From: Bacillota bacterium
GTDB taxonomy: Bacteria; Bacillota; UBA4882; UBA8346
Direction: 5' to 3'
Assembly: GCA_023429995.1 (NCBI GenBank)
Contig: JAEZCE010000052.1
Location: forward strand, 62,001 to 126,000
Length of the DNA: 64,000 bases
Shown piece by piece: positions 8,212-14,691 of this stretch. Numbering within the stretch: position 1 is the stretch's first letter; the number at the start of each line of letters is the position of its first letter. The position numbers and the translations under genes were made by a program. Below the pieces are notes generated by a model. The model searched no databases and was not told where the DNA came from. It was given only the letters and a program-made list of their open reading frames with translations.

Positions 8212-9363
8212 ATGGCTGAAAAAACAACCGGAGTGGCCTGTATGAGCTTTGGTTTGATGTTTGTAATGGCTCTTATCCCAATGGGCTGGGCGGTTACGGA
8301 GGATGATCTTCAAAGCAAAATCGTACAAACCCGAAAGAAACTGAGTCAAACCAAGCAGCGGGAAAGAAGGGTCCTCGGGAGTCTCCTCAAGACGCAAGAG
8401 GAGATCGATAAGATTAATTTCAATTTAAAAAAAATCAATGGGAATCTTAATCAAACCGAGCGCCGGATGAACGTTGTCAATGTGGAGCTCAGTAAAGCCC
8501 AGTCGGAATTGGAAAATATTAAAAATGCCATCGGCGGTCGAAAAGGAGTTCTGGATCAAAGATTAATTACTATATATAAATATGGGTATCAAAGTTATTT
8601 GGAAGCTTTGTTTGAGTCCAGAAGTTTCGATGATTTCTTGTACCGTTTTGAAATGGTAAGCAGTTTCGTGCGGGACGATTTACATATGATTCAATCCTTG
8701 CGGGAGCGGCAGGGGATTATCACCGAGAAGCATGAAGAAATCAGCGATAAGCAACAGGAATTGCTGGATCAAAAAAAGACCTATGCGCTGCTGCAAATCA
8801 AGAACCGAAGCGAACAGAACCGTAAAATCCAGATCATGGAGAATAAAAAAGAAGAACTGACCGCTCTGCAAAAAGACCGGCGGGTTTTGGAAGAGTCTCT
8901 GGATGAAATGGAACGGACTTCCAAAGAGATGGAAGCCCAAATCAAGGACTTACAAAATAAAAATAAAACCGCCCTGGGTACCGGAAGAATGATTTGGCCG
9001 GTCAGGGGGAGAATATCCTCCTATCAAGGGTGGCGGGTTCATCCGATCTTGCGGAAAAAGAAGTACCATTCGGGCATGGACATAGCCGCGCCGACGGGGA
9101 CCCCAATTGCCGCCGCGGATTCGGGAGTGGTGATTTTTTCCGGCCGGAACGGCGGGTATGGAAATATGATCGCTTTGGACCATGGCAATGAAATCTCCAC
9201 GGTTTACGGCCATTGTTCCGAATTATTAGTAAGCAAAGGGCAGACGGTATCCAAAGGCGATATCATCGCTAAGGTGGGAAGCACCGGATTTAGCACCGGG
9301 CCGCATTTGCATTTTGAAGTCCGTAAAGCGGGAGTCCCGACAGACCCGCTAAGATCATTATAA
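8212..9363 (+). CDS. M23 peptidase with coiled coil, EnvC/CwlO-like FtsEX partner
   Basis: Murein hydrolase exported to the cell surface. Start ATG 8212 is preferred over TTG 8206 because AAGGAGGT (8196-8203) sits 8 bases before it. 383 residues: signal peptide about 1-27, a long coiled coil about 30-250 rich in Lys, Gln and Glu, then a LytM/M23 domain about 260-380. The zinc motifs H-S-G-M-D and H-L-H-F-E are both intact, so it should be catalytically active, unlike E. coli EnvC, which only activates amidases. Position after ftsEX and the coiled coil fit a hydrolase switched on by FtsEX. Confidence 0.9.
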   Translation: MAEKTTGVACMSFGLMFVMALIPMGWAVTEDDLQSKIVQTRKKLSQTKQRERRVLGSLLKTQEEIDKINFNLKKINGNLNQTERRMNVVNVELSKAQSELENIKNAIGGRKGVLDQRLITIYKYGYQSYLEALFESRSFDDFLYRFEMVSSFVRDDLHMIQSLRERQGIITEKHEEISDKQQELLDQKKTYALLQIKNRSEQNRKIQIMENKKEELTALQKDRRVLEESLDEMERTSKEMEAQIKDLQNKNKTALGTGRMIWPVRGRISSYQGWRVHPILRKKKYHSGMDIAAPTGTPIAAADSGVVIFSGRNGGYGNMIALDHGNEISTVYGHCSELLVSKGQTVSKGDIIAKVGSTGFSTGPHLHFEVRKAGVPTDPLRSL

Positions 9364-9377
9364 AGGATGGGTTTTTT

Positions 9378-10631
9378 TTGGCGAAAAACTCCCGTTTCAA
9401 GAGTCTTTCATTCATAGGAGTGTTCCTGGTTGCGCTGTGTTTCTTGGGCTGGTGGTGGCAGGGTAATGCCAGAGGCGGCCGGTATCGCGACATTCTTTCG
9501 GCATTTTACGTGATGAGCGTGGTTAAAATCAATTATTACCAGCCGGTCAGTATGGTTGATCTCATGAAGACCTACTGGGAGAAGGGTCAGATTTCGGGCA
9601 TGCTCCAGTCTTTGCATGATCCGTACACCCGCTTTTTAGACCGGGATCAGTACTCCGAGCTTAAAAAAGATACCAGCGGATCCTTTGCGGGGATTGGTAT
9701 TTTTTTTATTGTTAAAGAAGGGGAACTATTGATTTCAAAAGTAGTGGAAGGTTCACCGAGTGAAAAAGCGGGTTTGCAAGAAGGAGACCGAATCATCGCC
9801 ATCGGTGAGACACCTGTTCGTAAAATCAGCGCCGATGTGGCGATTGCCAAAATCAGGGGCAGAATCGGCACTGAGGTGACGCTGTTAATTGCCCGGGGTG
9901 ATGGAAACGGTCGTCAGGAGCTTGAGTTTAGAGTTGAAAGAGATAAAATAACCGTGCCCACCGTTGAAATGGATATTCGCCAGGATCCGCTGGTCGGGAA
10001 GTATGCGTTTATCAAAATATCCCAATTTGCCGAAACAACCCCGGATGATCTGGAAAAAGATTTAAGAAAAATCGATAGAATGGTTGATTGTAGAGCATTG
10101 GTTTTGGACTTGCGGGCCAATCCGGGCGGTTCGCTGGATGCCGCCATCAAAGTGGCCAGCGAGTTTATTCCGGAGAATACTCCTATTATTCATGTGAAAA
10201 GAAGGAATCTACCCTGGCAGGTTTTATCCTCCGAATATAATGCCCATCGCTATTTGCCCATGGTCGTACTGGTTAATAGCTGGAGCGCCAGCGCTTCGGA
10301 AATTGTTTCCGGGGCCCTCAAGGATCAAAAACGGGCGATACTGGTGGGAACCCATACTTTCGGAAAGGATCTGATCCAGGAAGTCAGGGAACTTCCGGAC
10401 GGAACCGCCATGACAATCACCATCGCCAGTTATTTGACATCGGGAAAAGTGAACATTCATAAAAAGGGAGTTCAACCCGACATGGTTGTGGAGATCCCCG
10501 GAGCTTTGGACCGTTTGCTCAAACATGGCGACACCGGTCCTTTTAAGAGAATGAATGAGTTGCAGGAGTCGGAAGCGCTTAAAATATTGCAGCTTCATAT
10601 TTTACAACGCCAAAATAAACTGGCAAGCTGA
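9378..10631 (+). CDS. C-terminal processing peptidase (S41, PDZ)
   Basis: Membrane-anchored serine protease of the CtpA/CtpB family facing outward. 417 residues from TTG 9378, 14 bases after the M23 stop, with AAGGATGG upstream. An N-terminal anchor near 10-28, a PDZ domain near 105-190 (G-I-G-I-F-F then G-D-R-I-I-A-I), and the S41 domain with D-L-R-A-N-P-G-G-S, the catalytic Ser in N-S-W-S-A-S-A-S-E-I and the catalytic Lys in H-T-F-G-K-D-L-I-Q. In many Firmicutes and Proteobacteria this family stands beside ftsEX and M23 genes and may process wall hydrolases or sporulation factors. Confidence 0.92.
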   Translation: MAKNSRFKSLSFIGVFLVALCFLGWWWQGNARGGRYRDILSAFYVMSVVKINYYQPVSMVDLMKTYWEKGQISGMLQSLHDPYTRFLDRDQYSELKKDTSGSFAGIGIFFIVKEGELLISKVVEGSPSEKAGLQEGDRIIAIGETPVRKISADVAIAKIRGRIGTEVTLLIARGDGNGRQELEFRVERDKITVPTVEMDIRQDPLVGKYAFIKISQFAETTPDDLEKDLRKIDRMVDCRALVLDLRANPGGSLDAAIKVASEFIPENTPIIHVKRRNLPWQVLSSEYNAHRYLPMVVLVNSWSASASEIVSGALKDQKRAILVGTHTFGKDLIQEVRELPDGTAMTITIASYLTSGKVNIHKKGVQPDMVVEIPGALDRLLKHGDTGPFKRMNELQESEALKILQLHILQRQNKLAS

Positions 10632-10666
10632 TAAGCAGCAATTGAATCCTGAGGGGAGTGAGGGTT

Positions 10667-12010
10667 TTGGGGCCGGAAACGAGGACAGCGAAGACGGCCT
10701 TTATTTTTTACCTTGTTTATGCGGCTTTGATTGGGGCGGTTGCATTATGGTTACCCAAAACCGGACTTTTTCCGCAAAAAGAAGCCGGGCATAAGCAACC
10801 TCTTGGGAACGGATACATTGAACAGTTACAATTAAAGCAGCGGGAGTATGAAAAATCATGGCAAAAAATATTGGTCCATGAGGGGTTCATTCCCAAGGCG
10901 GTTTATAAAATACAAAAGAGTTGCCAATTGAGTAGAAAAATCGGCAACAGGCCAATTGAATGGACCTTTTCGGAGAACACCATCGTTTTGCCGAAAGCAG
11001 CCGGTAAGAATTCCCTGATCGCTTTGACTTTTAAGTGGAAGGAACTGGTGCGGCAAACGGGTTTTAATATTCATGGCGGGAAATGGGGATATAGCAACGG
11101 TTTGCTTTGGGTCAAGCTTGACCGCAGCTTTCCGGTGGGGGTAGGGAAAAAATACAGCCCCAGTTTGCCCGTGGAACATCTGACCATGGTTTTGCCGGTA
11201 ACTGGATTTCAAGGGCGTTTACCCGGTTTGATTCCGGAGTTGCCTCCCATCATACCGGATTTGGGGTCGCCGCCGACGGAGGCGGTTCCAACCCCCACCC
11301 CGGCAAAGGTAGCGGCTGAAGAACAGACGGCGCCGCTGCCGGCCGGGAAAAAGGCCAGAATTGCCATTATCATTGATGATGTCGGTTATGTATTGGAAGC
11401 TGCGGAGGCGATGCTGAAAGTTCCAGCGCCTTTAACCTTTTCGGTCCTCCCCTTCGGCCCATACAGCCGTAAGTATGCCGAGGCCGCCAAGGAAAGAGGA
11501 TTTGGGGTTATGCTGCATTTACCGTTGGAACCCATAAATCCAAGCGTCAACCCCGGTCCGGGGGTTATTAAACGCAGTTTTAGCGAAGCGGAAGTGGCGG
11601 CGGAACTTGAAAAGGATTTGGAACAGGTTCCGGAAGCGACGGGGATCAATAATCATGAAGGCTCCGCCGGGACCAGCGATCCCCGTTTGATGGAGATTTT
11701 AATGAAGGAGATCAGAAAACGCGGGTTATTTTTTGTGGATAGCATGACGGCATCAACTTCCGTAGCGGCCCAATATGCCCGGAACAATCAAATACCCTGT
11801 GCCAAACGGAAAGTTTTTATTGATAACCAAACCGACCTGATCAGTAAAAAGGCGGCGTTACGGGTATTGATGAAAATCGCGCTCCGGGAGGGCGAGGCTG
11901 TCGGAATCGGCCATGTACGGGAGAATACGGCCCAGGCCATTATCGAAATGCTTCCCGAGTTTTCTAAGGCCGGAATCGAAGTGGTGCCGGTGGCGGAGTT
12001 GGTGAGGTAA
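10667..12010 (+). CDS. Divergent polysaccharide deacetylase family protein
   Basis: The ORF opens with GTG 10658, but GAGGGGAG (10651-10658) is well placed only for TTG 10667, so I use that start (447 residues). A membrane anchor lies near 13-30. A low-complexity Pro/Ala/Thr linker near 185-225 leads to a C-terminal NodB-like domain (about 225-440) of the divergent deacetylase (YibQ/DUF610) family: I-A-I-I-I-D-D-V-G-Y, H-L-P-L-E-P, and I-N-N-H-E-G-S-A. Family members follow M23-ctp genes in many bacteria. The substrate is not established. Confidence 0.88.
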   Translation: MGPETRTAKTAFIFYLVYAALIGAVALWLPKTGLFPQKEAGHKQPLGNGYIEQLQLKQREYEKSWQKILVHEGFIPKAVYKIQKSCQLSRKIGNRPIEWTFSENTIVLPKAAGKNSLIALTFKWKELVRQTGFNIHGGKWGYSNGLLWVKLDRSFPVGVGKKYSPSLPVEHLTMVLPVTGFQGRLPGLIPELPPIIPDLGSPPTEAVPTPTPAKVAAEEQTAPLPAGKKARIAIIIDDVGYVLEAAEAMLKVPAPLTFSVLPFGPYSRKYAEAAKERGFGVMLHLPLEPINPSVNPGPGVIKRSFSEAEVAAELEKDLEQVPEATGINNHEGSAGTSDPRLMEILMKEIRKRGLFFVDSMTASTSVAAQYARNNQIPCAKRKVFIDNQTDLISKKAALRVLMKIALREGEAVGIGHVRENTAQAIIEMLPEFSKAGIEVVPVAELVR

Positions 12011-12330
12011 ACTGTTAGTAAACCAGCCACCATTGGTAAAGGGGGCAGGCAAAATTGAAGTGTAAGGCGATTCAAGTTGCCTATTTTACCTAACCCCTCA
12101 ATCCCCTTCCCTCCTTCAAGAAGCTACCATCTGGGACAGGGAAGGGGAGCCTTTGGGAGCGATAAACACATATTTTTCAAGAGAGGTATGTCCTTATTGC
12201 GGATGGATGGCATCTGTTATTGCAAAAACTTCCCCGAAAAAGTTAACCGTGAAAAACGAAGACCATGGCGGCAAAAAAATCTTATTGCCTGTATGATCGA
12301 TGCGTTTTGCGGAAAATTATAAATCCCTAA
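12011..12330. other. Intergenic region with a G/C-rich hairpin
   Basis: No convincing gene. CCCCTTCCCT (12103-12112) and AGGGAAGGGG (12138-12147) form a perfect 10-bp stem with a 25-base loop. Similar C/G-rich arms occur at 23470-23509. Confidence 0.6.
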
Positions 12331-12525
12331 TTACCGCCCCTTCGAAACCTCGGAAACCATTTTCATCTTTATATACCTTACAATCAGTTTATCCAGTTTG
12401 ATACTATAGGCCAATACGACAGAGTCTGTATATCCGCGGGCATCATAAGCTTCCTGGAGCTGTTGACGGCCGGCGGCTATTTCTTGTTCCAAAGACTTAA
12501 TTTTTTTGGATTTGGATTTTTTCAT
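12331..12525 (-). CDS. Spo0E-like aspartyl-phosphate phosphatase (module A)
   Basis: 64 residues from ATG 12525 with GGAGGTG just upstream. It matches the Spo0E/YisI/YnzD family: two amphipathic helices, L-E-Q-E-I-A-A-G-R-Q-Q-L near 15, and the signature S-x-x-L-D here as S-I-K-L-D-K-L-I. Members dephosphorylate Spo0A~P and so delay sporulation. It is divergent from the XRE gene at 12778; the same pair recurs at 22043/22372 and 43465/44107. Whether this copy acts on Spo0A or another response regulator is unknown. Confidence 0.82.
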   Translation of the reverse strand: MKKSKSKKIKSLEQEIAAGRQQLQEAYDARGYTDSVVLAYSIKLDKLIVRYIKMKMVSEVSKGR

Positions 12526-12777
12526 GAACACCTCCGATTATTCGGTGTAAACGATAATACCGTATCGAAAATTAGCCTTTATTCTTTTTCCTTTTAAGTT
12601 TCGATGAGTATGATATAATGGAAATAATTGAGATTTCAGGCAATGCGAAACTAAGGCGCAAATGGAGGTTGTTTGAGCGTTGGTTTTATTTATTGTTCTA
12701 TTTTTCGTCTCTATTGATTATTTTCTGAAATTACAATTTAATTATACGTTCATTTTGAACAAACGTCAAGGAGAAAT
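12526..12777. promoter_or_regulatory. Divergent control region of module A
   Basis: TATAAT at 12614-12619 is followed by GGAAATAATTGAGATTTC, the same string that follows the TATAAT in module C (about 43837-43859). Further blocks around GAAACTAAGGCGC and GTCAAGGAGAAA are shared with module C as well, so the two intergenic regions are homologous. Confidence 0.65.
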
Positions 12778-13269
12778 TTGTTACAAATGATAGATAAAAA
12801 TATTGGTGAAAGAATACGGCAGTTCAGAGAGGCAATGGGATTATCCCAGGAGGCATTGGGTGATGCCATTGGAATGAGTCATGGACAGGTATCAAAGTTT
12901 GAATTAAGCCGGTTTCAGCCTTCGAAACGTTTTCTGAATGGGATGATGGTCCGCTTTGGCGCCAATCCGGACTGGATTTTGACCGGGCAAGGCGAGATGT
13001 ATATTACCCCAAAAGATTATATTGATAAAGGAATTGAGTTATTCGGAGCGGAGAAAATGAGCGAAGGATTTTTGAGCGCTCTGAAAGATCCGCATTTTGC
13101 AGAGTTTCAAGGATTTATTTCGGTCAATATGTTTGAAAACGAGCAGAATAAGGGTGAACTGCGGGAATTGATGCAACAGGTAGCCAAAGTATGGCATTTG
13201 GAGGATGAAAAGGCGAGAAAAGCTTTAATACAATTCGTAAAGGTGTTTTTGGAAGGGGAAAAGCATTAA
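12778..13269 (+). CDS. XRE-family regulator (module A)
   Basis: 163 residues from TTG 12778; an ATG at 12787 is the alternative, and AAGGAG lies 4 bases before the TTG and 13 before the ATG. N-terminal HTH about 8-65 (L-S-Q-E-A-L-G-D-A-I-G-M-S then V-S-K-F-E). Then the motif N-P-D-W-I-L-T-G-Q-G-E-M that all three paralogues share, then a helical C-terminal domain. It faces the Spo0E-like gene and stands at the left edge of the RNA-repair island, with the Y-RNA genes about 600 bases downstream. Likely autoregulator of the divergent pair. Confidence 0.88.
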   Translation: MLQMIDKNIGERIRQFREAMGLSQEALGDAIGMSHGQVSKFELSRFQPSKRFLNGMMVRFGANPDWILTGQGEMYITPKDYIDKGIELFGAEKMSEGFLSALKDPHFAEFQGFISVNMFENEQNKGELRELMQQVAKVWHLEDEKARKALIQFVKVFLEGEKH

Positions 13270-13822
13270 GATAGTAAAATATGTTTAGGGGAAGCATTTG
13301 AAAGAAGAATTAGTCTTCGTTTATTCTTCAGTCCCTTGAATTAAGGTCTTTTCGGATTCTGTGCTCTATTTTTAAAGTACTTCTCAATACTTCCCCTTAC
13401 ATAATAGGTAAATTAAAAGATTTTGGGTGTGGGACAAAATTAAGAATAAATTTTTTTGAAAAATAAGTTGTAGCTGCAATTTATTTGTAGTAACTTGGGC
13501 CTATAATAAGTAGAACAGCGAATACCTGGGTCAAAAAGAGAAATAAATAGTTACCCTTGTTAATTAATTGTCAAAAACCAAAGTTGCAGTTGCATCCAGG
13601 GACTATTAATAGCTAATTCACGGGTCCAGGATATGATCAGTATACCAGCCCACAATCTCTTTAATGTATAGATCCTTGACAATCGCTAATCCCATTCGAT
13701 AAGTTATATATAATTTCTTACCTTTTCCCAATCGATGACAACTAAACGGGAAGAGTTTTGCAGACTAAAACTTTACATCGAAAATGCCAGCAGAAAAATT
13801 TTTATAAAATTAAAATTTTCTA
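13270..13822. other. Intergenic region with a transposase remnant
   Basis: About 550 bases without an intact gene. TATAAT occurs near 13502. The only coding-like signal is the minus-strand transposase fragment at 13618-13722. Confidence 0.5.
13618..13722 (-). pseudogene. Fragment of an IS3-type transposase (rve domain)
   Basis: Minus-strand translation gives G-L-A-I-V-K-D-L-Y-I-K-E-I-V-G-W followed by a few residues and a stop. This matches the conserved core of IS3-family OrfB (L-A-x-V-x-D-L-[YF]-x-[RK]-x-I-V-G-W). There is no start and no other transposase part, so it is a remnant about 34 codons long. Confidence 0.45.
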
Positions 13823-13861
13823 TTGACACCAATTTTATCCATATGATAGTATACTGTATAC
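13823..13861 (+). promoter_or_regulatory. Promoter of the Y-RNA/rsr locus with a palindrome
   Basis: TTGACA at 13823-13828 and TAGTAT at 13847-13852 (18-base spacer). Overlapping the -10 is GTATACTGTATAC (13849-13861), a palindrome centred on one base, which could be an operator. Transcription would begin just before the first Y RNA. Confidence 0.6.
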
Positions 13862-13874
13862 AAGGTACAAATTT

Positions 13875-14002
13875 GAGTGAGGCGCTTGGAGCGTTACTTC
13901 GACTTCTAATCGGAAGGTCGTGGGTTCGAATCCCATCAGGGTTTTTAAGCCTGTAGCTCAGTTGGTAGAGCATCATGTACGTTCCGAAATTTTTCCTCAC
14001 TC
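13875..14002 (+). ncRNA. Y RNA (YrlA-like) 1, tRNA-Arg-like module
   Basis: Terminal stem GAGTGAGG (13875-13882) with CCTCACTC (13995-14002), second helix GGAGCG (13888-13893) with CGTTCC (13980-13985), separated by an internal loop, as in Ro-binding Y-RNA stems. Inside lies a tRNA in permuted order: an anticodon-like arm (stem 13898-13902/13910-13914, loop CTTCTAA with TCT), T arm with TTCGAAT loop (13925-13931), a closed acceptor-like hairpin CAGG/CCTG (13937-13940/13950-13953), then a D arm GCTC/GAGC (13956-13959/13968-13971). The anticodon, variable and T parts read like the 3' half of tRNA-Arg(TCT). It cannot be a normal tRNA because T precedes D. Confidence 0.85.
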
Positions 14003-14033
14003 TTTAAATGAATCATTTTGTTGGAGGTCCATT

Positions 14034-14177
14034 ATGACCAGCTATTATCGAGATCTACTTAAAACTAAATTAAATTATTTGAAGGGGAGTACTTTATCCC
14101 GCTTTGCTGGTCGTATCATTTCTTGTTATGGTTACCGTGAGCTGCATTTAGCTATGTACATTAACGGTAGCAATTAA
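14034..14177 (+). CDS. 47-residue basic protein between Y RNAs 1 and 2
   Basis: ATG 14034 follows TTGGAGGTCCATT, so the ribosome site is strong. The product (M-T-S-Y-Y-R-D-L-L-K-T-K-L-N-Y-L...) is small and basic with several Tyr and Arg, suitable for RNA contact, and has no membrane span. A terminator follows 27 bases after the stop. I know no family. It is transcribed with Y RNA 1 and could also serve as a translated spacer. Confidence 0.6.
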   Translation: MTSYYRDLLKTKLNYLKGSTLSRFAGRIISCYGYRELHLAMYINGSN

Positions 14178-14204
14178 AAAGACCGAAGCAATAACGGATA
14201 TTGT

Positions 14205-14236
14205 AACCTCCCTTAAAAAAAGGGAGGTTTTTTATT
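14205..14236 (+). terminator. Rho-independent terminator or attenuator
   Basis: AACCTCCC (14205-14212) pairs with GGGAGGTT (14222-14229), followed by a T-run to 14236. Y RNA 2 begins 12 bases later with no clear promoter of its own, so read-through may set the ratio of Y RNA 1 to the downstream RNAs and rsr. Confidence 0.88.
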
Positions 14237-14247
14237 TAGTAAGAATT

Positions 14248-14389
14248 TACGAGGCGCATGATGGGTTACTTCGGCAGAGTATTTGATTCACCAATCAAAA
14301 GGTCGTAGGTTCGATTCCTACTTTCCGCCCTGGGTGGAAATAGCTCAGTATTGTCAGTAATGACATAACCTTTCATCCTTTTCCTCGTA
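14248..14389 (+). ncRNA. Y RNA (YrlA-like) 2
   Basis: Terminal stem TACGAGG (14248-14254) with CCTCGTA (14383-14389). Relative to Y RNAs 1 and 3 the G-C/T-A pairs change together, which supports pairing. The 5' strand continues CGC...GTTACTTCG as in the other two. The tRNA-like part has an arm TTTGATT/AATCAAA, a T arm GTAGG-TTCGATT-CCTAC, a closed acceptor-like stem TTTCCGCC/GGTGGAAA with a 3-base loop, and then a D-arm-like segment beginning TAGCTCAG. Order is again T before D. Confidence 0.85.
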
Positions 14390-14398
14390 TTAACTTTT

Positions 14399-14484
14399 GG
14401 GCAAATGGCAGAGTGGTTAAATGCACCTGACTGTAAATCAGGAGGGTAACACCTACGGTGGTTCAAATCCATCTTTGCCCACCA
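14399..14484 (+). tRNA. tRNA-Tyr (GTA)
   Basis: Complete cloverleaf: acceptor GGGCAAA (14399-14405) with TTTGCCC (14474-14480), discriminator A, encoded CCA to 14484. Anticodon stem CCTGA/TCAGG encloses CTGTAAA, anticodon GTA. The long variable arm fits the type II tRNA-Tyr of bacteria. T loop TTCAAAT. It sits between Y RNAs 2 and 3 in the same orientation. Confidence 0.92.
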
Positions 14485-14495
14485 AAAAATTACTT

Positions 14496-14643
14496 TTGTG
14501 AGGCGCTAGAAGGGGTTACTTCGCTTTGTGAGCCGGTACCTTATGGATGTGCAGGTTCAAATCCTGCCATATTGATCCTATCAATATGTGGCGGAAATGG
14601 CAGACGCGCCGTGAATAGTTCCCCTTCGCTCTTTTCCTCACAA
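14496..14643 (+). ncRNA. Y RNA (YrlA-like) 3, tRNA-Leu-like module
   Basis: Terminal stem TTGTGAGG (14496-14503) with CCTCACAA (14636-14643); inner helix GAAGGGG with CCCCTTC. T arm GCAGG-TTCAAAT-CCTGC, then a closed acceptor-like stem CATATTGA/TCAATATG, then GGCGGAAATGGCAGACGCGC, which is the D-arm region of a bacterial tRNA-Leu. The stretch before the T arm looks like the Leu variable arm. Thus a permuted tRNA-Leu-like module set in a Y-RNA stem. Confidence 0.85.
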
Positions 14644-14656
14644 TTTATTATTGAAA

Positions 14657-14684
14657 AAGCAGATTTGGATCTGCTTAAGGAGGT
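14657..14684 (+). promoter_or_regulatory. rsr: Hairpin abutting the rsr ribosome site
   Basis: AAGCAGAT (14657-14664), loop TTGG, ATCTGCTT (14669-14676), then AAGGAGGT at 14677-14684 and ATG at 14692. The stem ends exactly where the Shine-Dalgarno begins, so it may tune rsr translation or protect the 5' end after Y RNA 3 is cut out. Confidence 0.55.
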
Positions 14685-14691
14685 AACTGAT

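Noticed and set aside
10658..10666. GTG 10658 as start of the deacetylase gene
   Set aside because: It overlaps the only ribosome site; TTG 10667 is correctly spaced.
13735..14000. Protein-coding frames on both strands over the first Y RNA
   Set aside because: They cross a paired RNA structure, have no ribosome site, and one consists of translated tRNA-like sequence.
14266..14472. Minus-strand 68-residue frame over Y RNA 2 and tRNA-Tyr
   Set aside because: It is the translated complement of tRNA-like DNA, a common false protein.
13875..14643. Ordinary or intron-containing tRNA genes at the Y-RNA positions
   Set aside because: The T arm precedes the D arm and the acceptor-like stem is a closed hairpin, so no normal cloverleaf can form; only 14399-14484 is a true tRNA.
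14458..14691. 5' extension of rsr through tRNA-Tyr and Y RNA 3
   Set aside because: A perfect Shine-Dalgarno sits at 14677-14684 before ATG 14692, and the extension covers RNA genes.
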